Notes under the pieces: model-generated
Databases searched by the model: none
What the model was told of the DNA's origin: nothing
Seen by the model: the letters and a program-made list of their open reading frames with translations, nothing else
From: Caecitellus pseudoparvulus
Taxonomy: Eukaryota; Bigyra: Bicosoecida
Reading direction: 5' to 3'
Length of the DNA: 64,000 nucleotides
Assembly (NCBI GenBank): GCA_965644315.1
Contig: CBFFRQ010000076.1
Location: 1-64,000, forward strand
Shown: positions 49,901-61,297 of the stretch, piece by piece
Layout of the letters: each line of letters opens with the position of its first letter
Numbering within the stretch: the first letter of the stretch is position 1
Translations under genes and position numbers: made by a program

Positions 49901-51917
49901 GTACGAGACAGACAGCATGCCGCTGTGGCGCATGAAGTGGGTCAGCCGCCGTACGAAGCTGCCGGGCGAAGACGACGGCAGCGACTGGTCCTACCCTCGC
50001 CACAAGGCGGCGAGTGCCATCCTTTCAGGGCGCCTGTTTGTCTTTGGCGGGCTGCAGAGCCGGCGGGGGGGCATTGTCGGCGAGCCACGCACACTTGAGC
50101 GGGCCATGGAGCGGGACTACAGCACGCTGCTCATGTCCAAATCGTACTCCAAGGCGGCACGCAAGACCAGCGGTGGGGTGGGCATTCACAGGTACGGCGT
50201 GCTCACGCCAGTGTCCTGCGAGCTGGGCGGCATTCATGCGGACACTCACGTCCTCAAGCTGGAGCGCGAGCGCATCGGCCTGGCGCCAAGCTCCTTGCCT
50301 GACGACTTGGCCTGGCTGTGGGCCGGCGCCGCCTCCGCACAGCCAGTGCTGCGGCCTCCCACTGGTGTATTGGAAGCGCAAGACGGCCCCATGTGGCGCG
50401 TGGACTCTGGCGCCGCGGCCCTGCCTGCGGATATCAAGGCACAGCTAGACCGCAGTGCGGGGGAGGGGGGCGGAGACGAGGGGGGGCTGAACGCAGGCGT
50501 CTTGGCGGACGTGGTGCTCATTTGTGCGCCCCCCGTCACGGAGTCCGGCACGGCTGGTCGGGCTGGCACTGACGCAGCTGGACAACCAGTGCACGCCTTG
50601 GCGGCACACCGCTGCATTGTAGCCAGCACCATTCCCTGGATGTGGGGCGCTCTGGCCGCTGAGGAGGGCGGCTGGGGGGCCGGGGTGGCCCACCCTGGCT
50701 TCGCAGCGGAGGCTGGACCAGTGCCTGCCGCGCCAGGCTTGCACGACGATGACGAGGAGGCTCTGCCTGCACCCCCCCTGCAACCCACCCTCTCCCTGCG
50801 CCGGTCCGTGTCTGTTGGGGAGGCGTGTGTAAAGCCGTTGTTGGCAGCGCCCCTGGTGTCTGCCGCGTCGCCACAGGTCGTGCAGGTGCCGTTCGCGCCG
50901 GTTGACGCCATGGCATGCATTCTGCAGTTCGTGTACACCGGCCACACAAGCATCCCATCAGACTTGGTGCCGTGGGTGTGGGGCGTCCTGCAGTGCCTGG
51001 GCATGTGCCCTGAAGCGAAGAGCGTCATGAAGGCTGCACGGGCAGCCAAGGCGGGGCGCAAGGGCGCCAAGTATCGACCCACTGACAAAAAATGGCGCCA
51101 CAACGTCTTGCTGGACGTGGCCGCAGGGTGGTTGCCAGGGCCAGCGTTGCCCAGCATCACGCACTTCGACAGCTGCCCGCTGCCCTTGGTGGCCATTGAC
51201 ACACAGCTTTCCAAGCTATGTGAGACCGTGCTGTCAGTACAGCGGTCAGAAGGCCGCCTTGCAGCTCGTGAGCGCGTTGTGGCGGGCTCGCCTGACCGTC
51301 CGCTGAACAAGCGCACAGTGAACGGGCTGCGGTGGCTGCACAGCGAAGGTGCCTTCTTCGATGCCCACGTTCAGTGCCTGGATGCCTCCACGGAGCAGCC
51401 CATGTTCGTGGGGGGGCACCGTGCCGTGCTTGCGGCACGCTCTCGCATGTGGCGTGGAGCGCTGTGCAGTTCCCTGGCCACGCAGCCTGGCTCAGGCGCC
51501 GTGCCACGGGAAGTGGCGCTGGGTGTGGGGGAAGGCATTGCATTGGAGGTGGATGACGTGACGGCTTTCCTACAAGCGGCTTACAGTGGCGAGTTGCAGA
51601 ACGTGCGAGTGGAGGCCGCGCCGCTCATGCTGCCACTTGCTGCAGCACACTCCATGTCGCGCCTGGCATCGCACTGCGAGCGGCAGGTGGTCAGCGGCTT
51701 CGATTTGGAGGACCCCGAGTCTGCTGTGGGCATTTGGGTGTATGCGGCAGGCCTGGGGCTGGCTGGTCGGCGCCTTCGGCGCGTGGTGGCCAACGCGCTG
51801 TCCCTGTCAGGCGCCACGAAACAGCTCCCCCGCACACTGGAGCAGTTTGTGGAAGCGGGTGAGATGACCCCTGAGATGGAAGCGCAGCTGTGGAAGGATG
51901 TCAAGGCGTACGCTTAG
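46938..51917 (+). CDS. Kelch-repeat protein with two BTB domains (LZTR1-like layout)
   Basis: 1659 residues in one exon. Kelch-type blades are marked by hydrophobic-Gly-Gly motifs: GRLYMFGGTG (about 530), NVIVYGGCN (about 795), NLVLFGGAPG (about 862), TVLVFGGCSN (about 940) and RLFVFGGLQS (about 1032). BTB 1 starts at LADVVLIC (about 1189), BTB 2 at FFDAHVQCLD (about 1473), the latter followed by a BACK-like helical end. Kelch then tandem BTB is the order in LZTR1, a CUL3 substrate adaptor for Ras-family GTPases, so a ubiquitin-ligase adaptor role is inferred. The first 500 residues are an unrecognised helical region with an acidic patch (DDDSDFDSDSD). Start at MELGSAGHALL (46938). Confidence 0.82.
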   Translation: MELGSAGHALLQRAISGDSAPGSPTPAGQEAGAAGAGAATGAGTSADGLSSFRTPCSPEVRAVQAAVETLFQARCRFVAEDAVVRTLCDFASPFVDATLHGCSITATIGSDADGMATYCLQVGGDAAPADFTIDIAWQWAVFTCLTELLGGWHSAEALHGAELLAAGLLRDVAGRGDAALDALCPSKQPIEPRLYQVRRARGPVAAHEVACALHPALRELCGALVELVQRRLTKWHSNLRSGLREVLTREPAWIVEEGRAVSAPPTSAALSYLSMEAHSGALAHLPRPLWQGLKAALRHVWPKLHVGMALLAMKSFTPPQADQCASSADVVALVRGAAEQEGVMAAALDLDAAFGEAGAQQELLAASMALLLELFGSDVDDSQPPSAPVSGLYLTEAYARLARTVLADLQALPSWGDAAQAGAGTGGAALQAAVATMDDDSDFDSDSDGLAVPLHALSIPTMQCQAPDPEDDTDLVGAPLPAHVFCLPHPERVRLAVGLSSTAREGSTALTPAPCPRYGCCAFTLRGRLYMFGGTGIEVLQKALQQPLPPLDRISRSPRVDDALLRQTMRMLGFRVIGELVDQRGEMLPISQLLASRLRRVTGPSATRLVRNVITKATQFEADRAPVQLVDGHHVPVAYNKDEQVLVSWLNTARAEVAKLFLSAQPSLFTLHVHGSRYKYNSIALDPHVAEDKQQALQNLLARAAGHSTAAEWVQVPNAGTPLPAHESTVAVTIPTRSDPRVLLLSTERSRLSRLVCSVLRINAQGASTVRTPKLRCSARHQQGFTADRLPGEQNVIVYGGCNPHMTRQVHHSRKVAHGFFLLHARAGREGMYHVQDTDVRGEFPVPGPLRNHSSSMTSHGNLVLFGGAPGGGCGRDVWVASMLDCVAAGGKEFNPDTLRGGAVEPEARFRIAMSWVKVEGVAPQIRAHASMHRLPGTDTVLVFGGCSNQGTSLGDVWTGHIEAIHPDKMHSWGDFRSLSFAIGGRSKYETDSMPLWRMKWVSRRTKLPGEDDGSDWSYPRHKAASAILSGRLFVFGGLQSRRGGIVGEPRTLERAMERDYSTLLMSKSYSKAARKTSGGVGIHRYGVLTPVSCELGGIHADTHVLKLERERIGLAPSSLPDDLAWLWAGAASAQPVLRPPTGVLEAQDGPMWRVDSGAAALPADIKAQLDRSAGEGGGDEGGLNAGVLADVVLICAPPVTESGTAGRAGTDAAGQPVHALAAHRCIVASTIPWMWGALAAEEGGWGAGVAHPGFAAEAGPVPAAPGLHDDDEEALPAPPLQPTLSLRRSVSVGEACVKPLLAAPLVSAASPQVVQVPFAPVDAMACILQFVYTGHTSIPSDLVPWVWGVLQCLGMCPEAKSVMKAARAAKAGRKGAKYRPTDKKWRHNVLLDVAAGWLPGPALPSITHFDSCPLPLVAIDTQLSKLCETVLSVQRSEGRLAARERVVAGSPDRPLNKRTVNGLRWLHSEGAFFDAHVQCLDASTEQPMFVGGHRAVLAARSRMWRGALCSSLATQPGSGAVPREVALGVGEGIALEVDDVTAFLQAAYSGELQNVRVEAAPLMLPLAAAHSMSRLASHCERQVVSGFDLEDPESAVGIWVYAAGLGLAGRRLRRVVANALSLSGATKQLPRTLEQFVEAGEMTPEMEAQLWKDVKAYA

Positions 51918-51962
51918 AAGGTGCTGTGTCTCGTCTGCCCTGCAATGCACGCTCGGCAAGCA

Positions 51963-53384
51963 TCATTCTGCCGCTCGGCTTCGCGCTCGAAGCAGCACAA
52001 GCTGCCGCCTCCGGCACCACGCCAAGTTCTCATGCACTGCGCGGAACAGGGCGGTGCCTCGGTGACGAGCCTTGAGGTGTGTCAGCAAGGCCGGGGAGAC
52101 AGGCGCGCCTGCCCCTGCCAACAGGGCAGTGCACTGCAGGTGGCCGGCACTGCCAGCCTCTGCCAGGAACTCTGCAAGCCCCACCAAGCTGCGGTGACGA
52201 GGGGGCAGCACAGATGTGGGCGACGGCATGTTTCCAGGCACGTGGTGGAGGGGTGCACGTGGTGTGCTGCCTGATTTGCCCAGAGGGCACACGTCCAGTG
52301 CCAGTCCGCGCAGTGCGTCGGGCGGGATTGAGCGAGCCAACACGTGCGGTGCCGCGTGCTGTAGCAGCAAGGACAGGCACTTTGCGTTGCCGCCCAGCAC
52401 TGCACTGAGTAAGGCGTGGTGCAGCGCGTCGTCGTCGGGGGCGGACTGTCGCACGAGCGCACAGGGAGTGCCTGGGGGCAGGTCGCAAGTGCTCGCAAGG
52501 CGAACGCGCGACAGGGCTGGCGTGATGACCACTGCAATGTCCGCTGTGACGGGAAAGCGCAGCGTAGACTGCGTACACGACGGCTTGATGGCACTGCTGT
52601 GGGGTGGCTTTGCACCGGCTTGAAGGTGGCTGCCTTCGTGGGTCCCTTGCGTGTGAGCTGCGGGGCGCCGGCTGCGAGGCAGCAGGTCGCTGTCCGCGAC
52701 CAGCAGTGCACGCACGCCCTCGGGGTGGCCCCACCGCGCTGCAAGGGAGAGCGGGCACATTGCAAAGGCAGGGTCCAATGCAGCAGCAGACACGTCGCTA
52801 CTTCCCCCTTGCGCCTGTGCCGCGGCCCGCCCCACATCCAGCGGCCGCGTGTCATGTGGGACTACGGTGGGCGGCGGCGTGTACGCCACTTGGCACGGCG
52901 AGCAGCCACAGAGACGCAGGAGGCGAGCCACCTCCCCCGCACCTGATCGGCGCAAGGTGGCGATGCGGTGCAGCAGCCCCCCGCCCACTGCACATGCCAG
53001 GTGGCCGTGCTCTTGCAGACCGAATGCTCGCAGTTGCTCCCATGCTGTGGGGTCCCGCACGGCACCGTGCATAGCCAGGACGTGGGCGGCTGCCGTGGCC
53101 ACCAGGGGAGTGTACTCTGGTCCATACGCAAGGGACCAGTTCTCCAGCACTTCTGTGGCCTCGAAGGGGCTGCGCATGAGGGTGGTGCAGACGTCTTCAA
53201 AGGCGGCCGACACTGCTGGCAACGATGTGCCTCTCTTGCTGCCGCTGCTGCTGAAGATGGACCCGCTGGTGTCCGTGCTGCTGGACAGCGTGGAGTCCAC
53301 TGAGTCCATGGAGTACCCGCGTGGCCGGTCAAACGCAAAGGATGGCGGCAGGTTCGCGGTGTTGTACGACACTTGGTTGCCCAT
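51963..53384 (-). CDS. predicted N-myristoylated ankyrin-like protein
   Basis: 473 residues. The start at 53384 is chosen because it gives MGNQVS, with Gly2 and Ser6 as in the N-myristoyltransferase consensus; translation from 53441 would bury it. A Ser/Thr-rich region follows (MDSVDSTLSSSTDTS). Degenerate ankyrin-like units include CPLSLAARWGHPEGVRALL and HALLSAVLGGNAKCLSLLLQHA, and possibly HLQCTALLAGAGAP near the end. The protein would sit on membrane inner faces and bind partners through the repeats; this is inference. Its stop is 46 bp from the Kelch-BTB gene's stop, and it is divergent from Rab6. CAATTTCCGC lies 8 bp upstream of the ATG (53392-53401). Confidence 0.72.
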   Translation of the reverse strand: MGNQVSYNTANLPPSFAFDRPRGYSMDSVDSTLSSSTDTSGSIFSSSGSKRGTSLPAVSAAFEDVCTTLMRSPFEATEVLENWSLAYGPEYTPLVATAAAHVLAMHGAVRDPTAWEQLRAFGLQEHGHLACAVGGGLLHRIATLRRSGAGEVARLLRLCGCSPCQVAYTPPPTVVPHDTRPLDVGRAAAQAQGGSSDVSAAALDPAFAMCPLSLAARWGHPEGVRALLVADSDLLPRSRRPAAHTQGTHEGSHLQAGAKPPHSSAIKPSCTQSTLRFPVTADIAVVITPALSRVRLASTCDLPPGTPCALVRQSAPDDDALHHALLSAVLGGNAKCLSLLLQHAAPHVLARSIPPDALRGLALDVCPLGKSGSTPRAPLHHVPGNMPSPTSVLPPRHRSLVGLAEFLAEAGSAGHLQCTALLAGAGAPVSPALLTHLKARHRGTALFRAVHENLAWCRRRQLVLLRARSRAAE

Positions 53385-53955
53385 GGTGATTGCGGAAATT
53401 GGGTGTGAGCGGCGCAATTTCAGCGACGATTCCTGAAGCACACTGAGACCCGTTGTGAGTGAGAATGTGAGATTCCGAATCTACCTTTGCCTGGTAGGGT
53501 AAAGGAAAGGGCCTCTTCAGCTTCTGAAGCAGGGGCGGCGGTTTTGGTCACTGCTCCGGCTGTTTCCCGCAAACTTCGCCGGGACCAGCGTGGCCGGCTT
53601 TCGCCCGCTCTCACAGGCCTGGAGTGCTTTGGCGGAAATCCCGCATGAAATTCTGCGCAGACTGAAGTGGAAAATGGGGCGGAGGTTGCAGACTGTGTGT
53701 GTTGTGTGCCGCAGCGTGGATCTGCTCGGGCCGGCCGCTGGCTCATTCTCCACGTGTGAAAAAGCGAACCCTGCTGCGCGCCCCTCAGGCCGAGGTGCAG
53801 CGGGGCCATTCTAGCACTTTGCGCACGAGACCCTGCACCTCACCCTCTTCCCTCTGCATCACACTTCGTGCAGGCTAAGAAGTGCCTCAGTCGCCTGGTG
53901 CCGGCACAGCGTGTCGGCAACGGGCGAAACGCCAGCTCCGCACTGACATTGCGGG
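53385..53955. promoter_or_regulatory. divergent promoter region (ankyrin protein / Rab6)
   Basis: 571 bp. Contains GCGGAAATTG at 53392, the inverted repeat AGATTC-C-GAATCT at 53470-53482, and GGCGGAAATCCCGC near 53630. No gene supported. Confidence 0.4.
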
Positions 53956-54815
<860 letters not shown>

Positions 54816-55032
54816 GAGTGAAAGCATTTTCGCGCCTTGCACTGTCTTGGGGCCGCTCGGATCTGTGCGGTGCACAAGCCGTGAGGGCACGTGTGACATG
54901 TCTGCAGACCCAAGCGGCGGCCTGGTTGTCAGCACACCCAGCCAGGCAAAACACTCACCCCCTGCAAGCAAATGGCCCGCCAGTGCGGCCAACGGGGGCG
55001 AGCGGGCATGTACAGCCCGTGCCTGCCAGGGA

Positions 55033-55044
55033 ACAATTTATTTG
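55033..55044 (+). promoter_or_regulatory. TATA-like element
   Basis: ACAATTTATTTG lies about 25 bp before the ATG of the next gene. The same 12-mer occurs at about 61492 in another promoter region; such AT-rich words are rare in this GC-rich DNA. Confidence 0.3.
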
Positions 55045-55068
55045 TGAGCGCCAGCGACACGACGCAGC

Positions 55069-58000
55069 ATGGGCAGGCGCCGTGGCAACCGGCGCCGCAA
55101 GGGTGGTGCCAAGGCAGCAGCAGGCGCTGGCGCGGAGGCCGAGAGAGCCCAGCAGGGCGAAGCCACTGGGCCTCCCAATGTGCGCCCAGCTGGCTCCCTC
55201 GTGGCCATCGGCATGTACAAGCGGCTGGTGGACAGCCTCGCCGCCTCGCTGCCCCCGGTGCCAGCGTTGGTGGACGAGTGGTACTTGCCCCTGGACGGGA
55301 AGGAGCTCGACCCAGCAGTGTCGGAGGCTGCCTGTAACATTGTGTCGCGGCACTACAAGCCGACGGCGTTTCCGTGGAAACCTGTGCGTGCCGGCGCGGG
55401 TTGGAGGGCGTGTCGCGGAAATTGAACACTCTTGCCCTGCTGTTTGCAGATTCTGGACGCCTGCTCCCGGGAACTCAAGGAGGAGCAGCGGTCAGCCGAT
55501 GCCTTCAAAGCAGTTCTCATTCAGTTGTACGCCGCAAAGTGCATCCACGTCTGCGACGGCGTGACGTTCAAGCTGCAAAAGGGGCAGCTGGTGCCTCAGG
55601 CGCCGTTCGACGCAGAACTGGCCATTTCCATGCTGAAGAACATCCAGGCTGTGGCGTGGCGTGCCGTGCAGGGGCACCTGATATACTTCTCTTCCCCAGT
55701 GTCGGGTTTGAAGCGGTGTCCCCAAGCCAAGGCCGCCATCGCTGTGGCAGCCTCTCGCTCGTGCCTGGAGTCCAACTTCGCTGCGCCATACATGCCTGTC
55801 AGCGCGGAGCCCGACGATGACAGGTACCACGACCTGAACCCCGAGATGAACACTGCCGAAACCATCATGGTGGAGATACTGTCCTCTGCTGACTCGGCAC
55901 GTGTGCTGCTGACGATGTGTGCCCAAATCGAGGCGCGGCTGGAGGGCCGCCTGCCGCTGAAGATTGGCAACATCGCGGAAGCCCACACCAAGGGGCTCGT
56001 GGGCATGTTCGAGACGCTGCCGCAGCACACGGAGCTCGTGAACATCTTGAGCGAGACGGGGCCGGGCCTGCTGGCGGACACCATCGTCGCGGAACACGCG
56101 GCGGCCAACGTCCTGTCTAGCTGCAGCCGCATCGCGCGGTGCCTGGAGCGCATGTGCATGACCATGACCCGCCTGGGGTCCGACCTCACCCTCATTGCCG
56201 TGCAGGACGCCCTGCCGGAGGGGCCTGCCAAGGCTATGCGGAAGCTCGCCGAGGCGGGGAAGGTGGCGGGGCAGCTCCGGGAGGATGTAAACACGCGGCT
56301 GGAGGAGTGGCTGCTCCTCAACGCAGCCCAGGAGCACAACATGCGCAGCGTGCAGCACATTTACAGCACAGTGTACGCTGACCCCGCCATGCAGCCGCTG
56401 CAGGGGCGCGAACCGGACACAGAGTTCGAGCGCAGGCTGGCTGAGGCAGGGCCGGGTGCGAAGTGGAAGGACTACGACGGGGCGGACCGCCCCCCTCTGG
56501 GCAAGGCCTTTGATGAGCTACAGATTGATGAGATGGAACTTCCAGGAGCACGAGAGGGCGGCGCGTCCGACGGCGCACTGCATCAAGACGACGGCGACGG
56601 CAGTGGCTCGGACTGCTCCGAGGACTCCGCCTCCATGGGGTTCTCTGCCAAGATGAAGTATTTCCGGGACAGGTACCGGCCCGAGGGGCAGCCCGAGACG
56701 TGTTTCGTCGCGCAGCTCCGCCTCAAGCCGCTGGTGGGCCCGTACGTCCGCATCCGCAACCTGGCTGACAGGGGGCCAGGCGGCGAGGGCATGCATGTTC
56801 GGGCTGAGCGCTTGCGCGGTGCCATCGCCAAGGTGTTCATCATGCAGGGCCTGGTGCATAACCTGGCACAAACGGCAGTGACGATCTACAAGGAGTACAT
56901 GCCGACGCTGCACTCGGTGGGGGCGGTGTACAAGCAGCTCATGACCTTGATGTACGACCGGGGCTTCAAGAGCTCCCTGAACATGTGGCGGCGCAGCATG
57001 TGCACGTGCATGTACACGGACATGCTCACGCCATGGATGCTGGTGGACCACTCCTGGTACATGGCGTACGACCCTGCTGTGGATGCGGTGCCAGAGGACA
57101 TCGAGGACGAGGAGGAGGCGGCGCAGTTCGAGCCCAGCATCGCGGCTGCCGTGAAGGACCGGGAGGCCCTGGATGCCGTGCCCTACCGGGTGGATGACTC
57201 GCCCCTCCTGCCTTCCCTGCGTGCCATGGAGTCCGTCACGGCGGCAGTTGCGGCACAGAGCAAGCCTGCGCCTCCGTCCTCGCCCAAGCCACTTGACGCG
57301 GAGACGCTGGCGGTGGCAGAGGGTGACCCTGCCGCCCAGGCGCGCATGCAGGACCTGTGGGGCGCCCTGCAGGCCGTTGCACCGCCCGACGTCATGTCTG
57401 CCTGCAAGGACATTTTGAACGGACAGGGCGCGGGGGCAGGGCTGCCTCTGCAGCAGCGCCTGGGCATGCTGTCAGCCGCCCTCACGGCACACCAGCCGCT
57501 GCAGGACAAAGAAGAGGGCATAGACACCTCAGAGGAGGGCACACGGCCGCTGCCGTACTACTGCCAGCGCGACTCGCTGGCGGCGGCCAAGTACTCCGGG
57601 TACTGCCTGGCGCTGCTGAGCGCGGAGAACTCCCACTCTGCGAGGGAGGAGCGGATGGCCATGCGTGTCAAGGCGCTGGCGAGCCTGTGGTCGAACCTGA
57701 AAGACTGCGAGCAAGTCAAGGACGTCTTCGCTGCCTCCAAGGGCGACGCCTTCAATGCGCTGATGCAGAAATCCCGGCGGCTGCCACGGCGCATCCGGCC
57801 AGACAAACGCCAGGGCACAGGCGTTCGGTCAGTGAGCGAAGACATGGAGTACATGATGCTGCCTGGCATGCGGGGGGGGGTGTCGCTCGCGGACCAGATT
57901 GTGAACGGCTCCGAGCCCGAACGAGCCAGCATGGAGAGCATTGAGGAGAACGTGCTGCACCTGGGCCTGGACCGCCTGCTGGACCTACACCATGCCATGC

Positions 58001-60042
58001 AGACGGACTGGAGCTGCCACCTGTCCTTCCTGCGCACCTCTCTGCACGCGTTCTTGCTGGGGGCACTGTCCACAGTGCCAGTGGGGGCTGGCGTGGCCGC
58101 GCGCATCAAGCGCGACCACGACACCCTGCAGCGCGAGCTGGAGACAGCTGAGGTGGACATGTCAGACTGGGCGGCGCATGCCAACGAGGTGCTGGTGAAC
58201 TTGATCTCCATCACCGGCGGCCCCTCCCCGCTGGGGCACCGGAAGTCGTACCTGGAGCAGTTCTTGGAAGCCTGCTCGCACGTGCCCCCCGGCAGGGGGA
58301 TCAGGTCTGTCCTGGACGCCGAGTTGGAGTCCCTGGACCGCCTGCCCGCCCCCGTCGCCCTCGCCCTCCGGGCGCCCAGCGTCGTCAACCGCCGCCGCAT
58401 CGCTCTGCTCAACCACGCCCTCCGAGCCACCCGCGCACACATGCAGCTGTGCTTCGCCCGCGCCCTGAACGACAGCCACACGAAGCTGCTGAGCGGGTAC
58501 CTGGACGCCTGCCTGCTGCTGCTCAAGCTGCCCATCCTGCTCACCTCCAGGACGGTGGGGGAGGGCTCCTGCCTGGACGGGCGGGCCGCTGGCTACCTGG
58601 CTGTGGGCATCCACGACACCAAGATGGAGAACAACCCGCCCAGCCCAGGAGACGGGCCCCTTGCCTTCATGCTCAAGGGCAAGAACAAGTGGGCCCCCTG
58701 CAAGGTGGAGGAATTCGTCACTGCCCGCTTCCACCACGAAGCGCTGCGGGCGTGGTGGTGCAATGCCGTGGCTGAAGGGTATGCCAACAGCCTTGCCGCA
58801 GAGATGGCCTGGGCTGCTCCGACCCCCAAGGGCGGTGGCAAGAAAGGCAAGGGCGGCGGCAAGAAGGGTAAGGGGGGCGCCCAGCCCGCCAAGGCGGCGC
58901 CGGCTCCCGCCCCTGAGCCAGCGCCACCCACCACGGCGTATGACAGCAGCGGCTCCAGCGATGACGAGAGTGACGACAGCGGGAGTGAAAGCAGTGTTGA
59001 CGGGGAAGAGGGTGACTCGCCAGACGCAGACCAGGGCGTTTCGAGCGGTGAGCAGACGCCGCCTGAGTCAGTGGCGTCCCCTGAACCCGAGCCTGATGAC
59101 GCCCAGTGCACCCCAGAGCACTCCGCCACGCCAGCGCCGCCCGACACCCCAGACATGCACAGCGGCCTCTCCCTGCCGCAGCACGGCACGCCCATGGAGG
59201 TGGCCAGTCGCAGCTGGATGGACCAGCTGCTGGATGAAGAGGACGAGTCAGGCGACGCTGGCACAGCAGGCGGACTGGGCGCCCTGGGCGGCGGGGGCTC
59301 TGCCTTCGGGGTAAGTCTGGGCCTGGGCTCCATGTGGGACACGGAAGGGGGTGGTGGCTTCCCAGGCCTCATGCGGCAGCAGACGTCTCAAGAGGAGCCT
59401 GTGCCCGACGTGAGCACGAGCAGTTCGCAGGCTGCCCAGACGGCGGAGTTGAGCGCTAGCAGCGCGCCTGCCCTGCAGAACACTGCCAGCCTGCACCCGA
59501 GCAGCCTGGGGCAAAGGCGGATGCCAGCCACGCACAACATGCTGTCTTCCTCAGCCGCCCTGCTGCCGGCTGCCGCTGGAACGCTGGCTGCCACGCCGCA
59601 AGCTGGGTCGCTGGGGCCTGGCGTGGGCATGCCGCCGCCTGGCCTTGGGTCCAGTGAGCTGCCGTCGCAGGAACCGGGGGCAGGGGGCGGTCAGGTGGCT
59701 GCCGGCTCGGCGTGGCAGCCCCAGCCTGTACCCCTGCCCCCGCCGCACCAGTCCACATTCACGCCAAGCGTCTCGGGAGCGCAGCAGGCTCAGCCTGCGG
59801 CCGCACCCTCCCTCGGGCGCTCCGGTCGATTCGGCGTGCCGCTGCCACCCCCCCTGCCCCAGCCCACACCAACGGCCCCGCCCAGTCTACCTGCCCACCA
59901 CCGCGCAGCACTGAGCCTGTTCACAGAGGAGCAGCTCATCGTCCTGGGGAACATCGCACAGTATGCCCCTGCACACTGCAAGGGCTTCGCGGCTGCGGCG
60001 GCCATCGGCGCCGCCGCGGCTGTGGCTCACAAGGGGCATTAA
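55069..60042 (+). CDS. large unrecognised helical protein
   Basis: Exons 55069-55383 and 55450-60042, joined by a 66-bp intron (GTGCGT...TTTGCAG, phase 0), give 1635 residues. The N-terminus is very basic (MGRRRGNRRRKGGAK). Residues 40 to about 1240 look like a folded, mostly helical protein with conserved-looking blocks (LNPEMNTAETIMVEILSSAD; DHSWYMAYDPAVDAV; MLKGKNKWAPCKVEEFVTAR). Then comes a Lys/Gly-rich repeat (KGGGKKGKGGGKKGKGG), acidic Ser-rich stretches, and a Pro/Gln-rich disordered end closing with a small helical segment. I do not recognise a family; a scaffold or complex subunit is a guess only. An exact GCGGAAATTG lies in its intron (55415). Convergent with the VAP gene, 22 bp between ends. 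Confidence 0.7.
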
Positions 60043-60064
60043 AGGGTGCATTGCATCTGCCGCG

Positions 60065-61297
60065 TTACACGAGGCGGCCTGCCAAGAACATGATGACGGC
60101 CAGGAGCACGACCTGCCACAGCGGGAAGCCGCCCTCGTCTGCCGGCGCCACGGCTGCCTCGGCGTGGTCAGGCTTGGCCTCCACTTCGCCGGCGCGTTTC
60201 CGGATCGTGCCGTCGTCGGGCTGCGGCGAGTCACTCCCCGCCCCATCCACCTCCTTCGCGGTGAGCTGTTCACGCAGCGCCTCTGCCGCACGCCGAGCAT
60301 CTGCGAGATCCCGCTGCAGGGCAGTTGCGCCCTCTCGCTCCGCTTCCAGGTGCTGCTTCAGTCGCTCCTCGCGCTCGGAATGCACCATTGCCTGGCGCAT
60401 CAAGTCGTTGTACTGCGCCCGCAGGTCCTCCAGCTCCCCACGCACACTGAGCAGGTCTCGCTCAGTCTTGGTGGGCTGGGTGGGGGTGGGAGCACTCGCT
60501 GCCTCCACGGCCGCTGTGCCAGCCTGTGATGACACTGCAGCTGCCGCACCCGGCCCCAGGTCAGCTGACGACACGGCGGCCTGTGGGTCACGCGCCAGCT
60601 TCTCGACCATCTCCACCGGCACCTGGTAGCAGCACTTGAGCAGGGACGTCGTCAGGGTGTCCTTGCTGGCCTGGGCCCAGGCAGTGCTGAGTTTCCCGGG
60701 ACTGAGCTGCGCGCCCTCCCCTGCCGCCGCCTGCACCTCCGCCAGCAGGTCCGCTGGCAGGGACAGACGCTGCACCTGGAACATGTCGTCGAGATGCCAC
60801 TTGACGCAGCCGTCCTCTGCGCCGGCTGTGGACAGCTTGGCAGCGGCCAGCTTGCTCAGCACCTTGCGCAGCTGAGCGTCCCGCACCACAACTGCGCAAC
60901 GAAAGGAAGCCAGTGACGCGTGGCCAGAGCACGGCGCAGGGAGCTGGCAACGCACACCTGACGTGGGCATTGCTGCCACCCACGATGATGCCCTGGTGAG
61001 GCTTCACCAAGTACCGACTGGTCTTGTTCAGCTTGATCTTGAAGGCAATCTGGCAGCAAAGCATGTAGGGGGGAAACGCTGCCAGCTCTGCGCCGAGCGC
61101 AGCAACACGCAGCACCAACGCACAGCGTTCTCGCTGGGATTGGACAAGGTTAGCCATGCTTCGAACTGCACCCCATGCGTCTCGCTGACGTTCGCTGAGG
61201 CGGGGGGGCGCTCAGAGAGGTGGGAATGAGTCCACTGCGGCGCTGGTGTGGCCTGACACGCACCTTGGAAAATGATCGTGGGGTGCTCCCCTGCCAT
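60065..61297 (-). CDS. VAP: VAP-family ER membrane tether (MSP domain)
   Basis: Tail-anchored ER protein that binds FFAT-motif partners at membrane contact sites. Four exons: 61264-61297, 61124-61194, 60956-61049, 60065-60891; the three introns (69, 74 and 64 bp) all begin GTGCGT. Spliced, the MSP domain reads LTLSNPSENAIAFKIKLNK followed by TSRYLVKPHQGIIVGG, matching VAP proteins closely; no single frame shows this. 341 residues. After the MSP domain come a linker, a coiled coil (TERDLLSVRGELEDLRAQY, about 205-260) and a C-terminal membrane anchor (PLWQVVLLAVIMFLAGRLV). The region between MSP and coiled coil (HLDDMFQVQRLSLP) is longer than in animal VAPs. Confidence 0.9.

Noticed and set aside
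55069-60042. First impression of a NatC auxiliary subunit (Mak10/NAA35)
   Set aside because: I could not find the family's N-terminal MDPKMDAGM-like motif or other shared blocks, so I left it unnamed.
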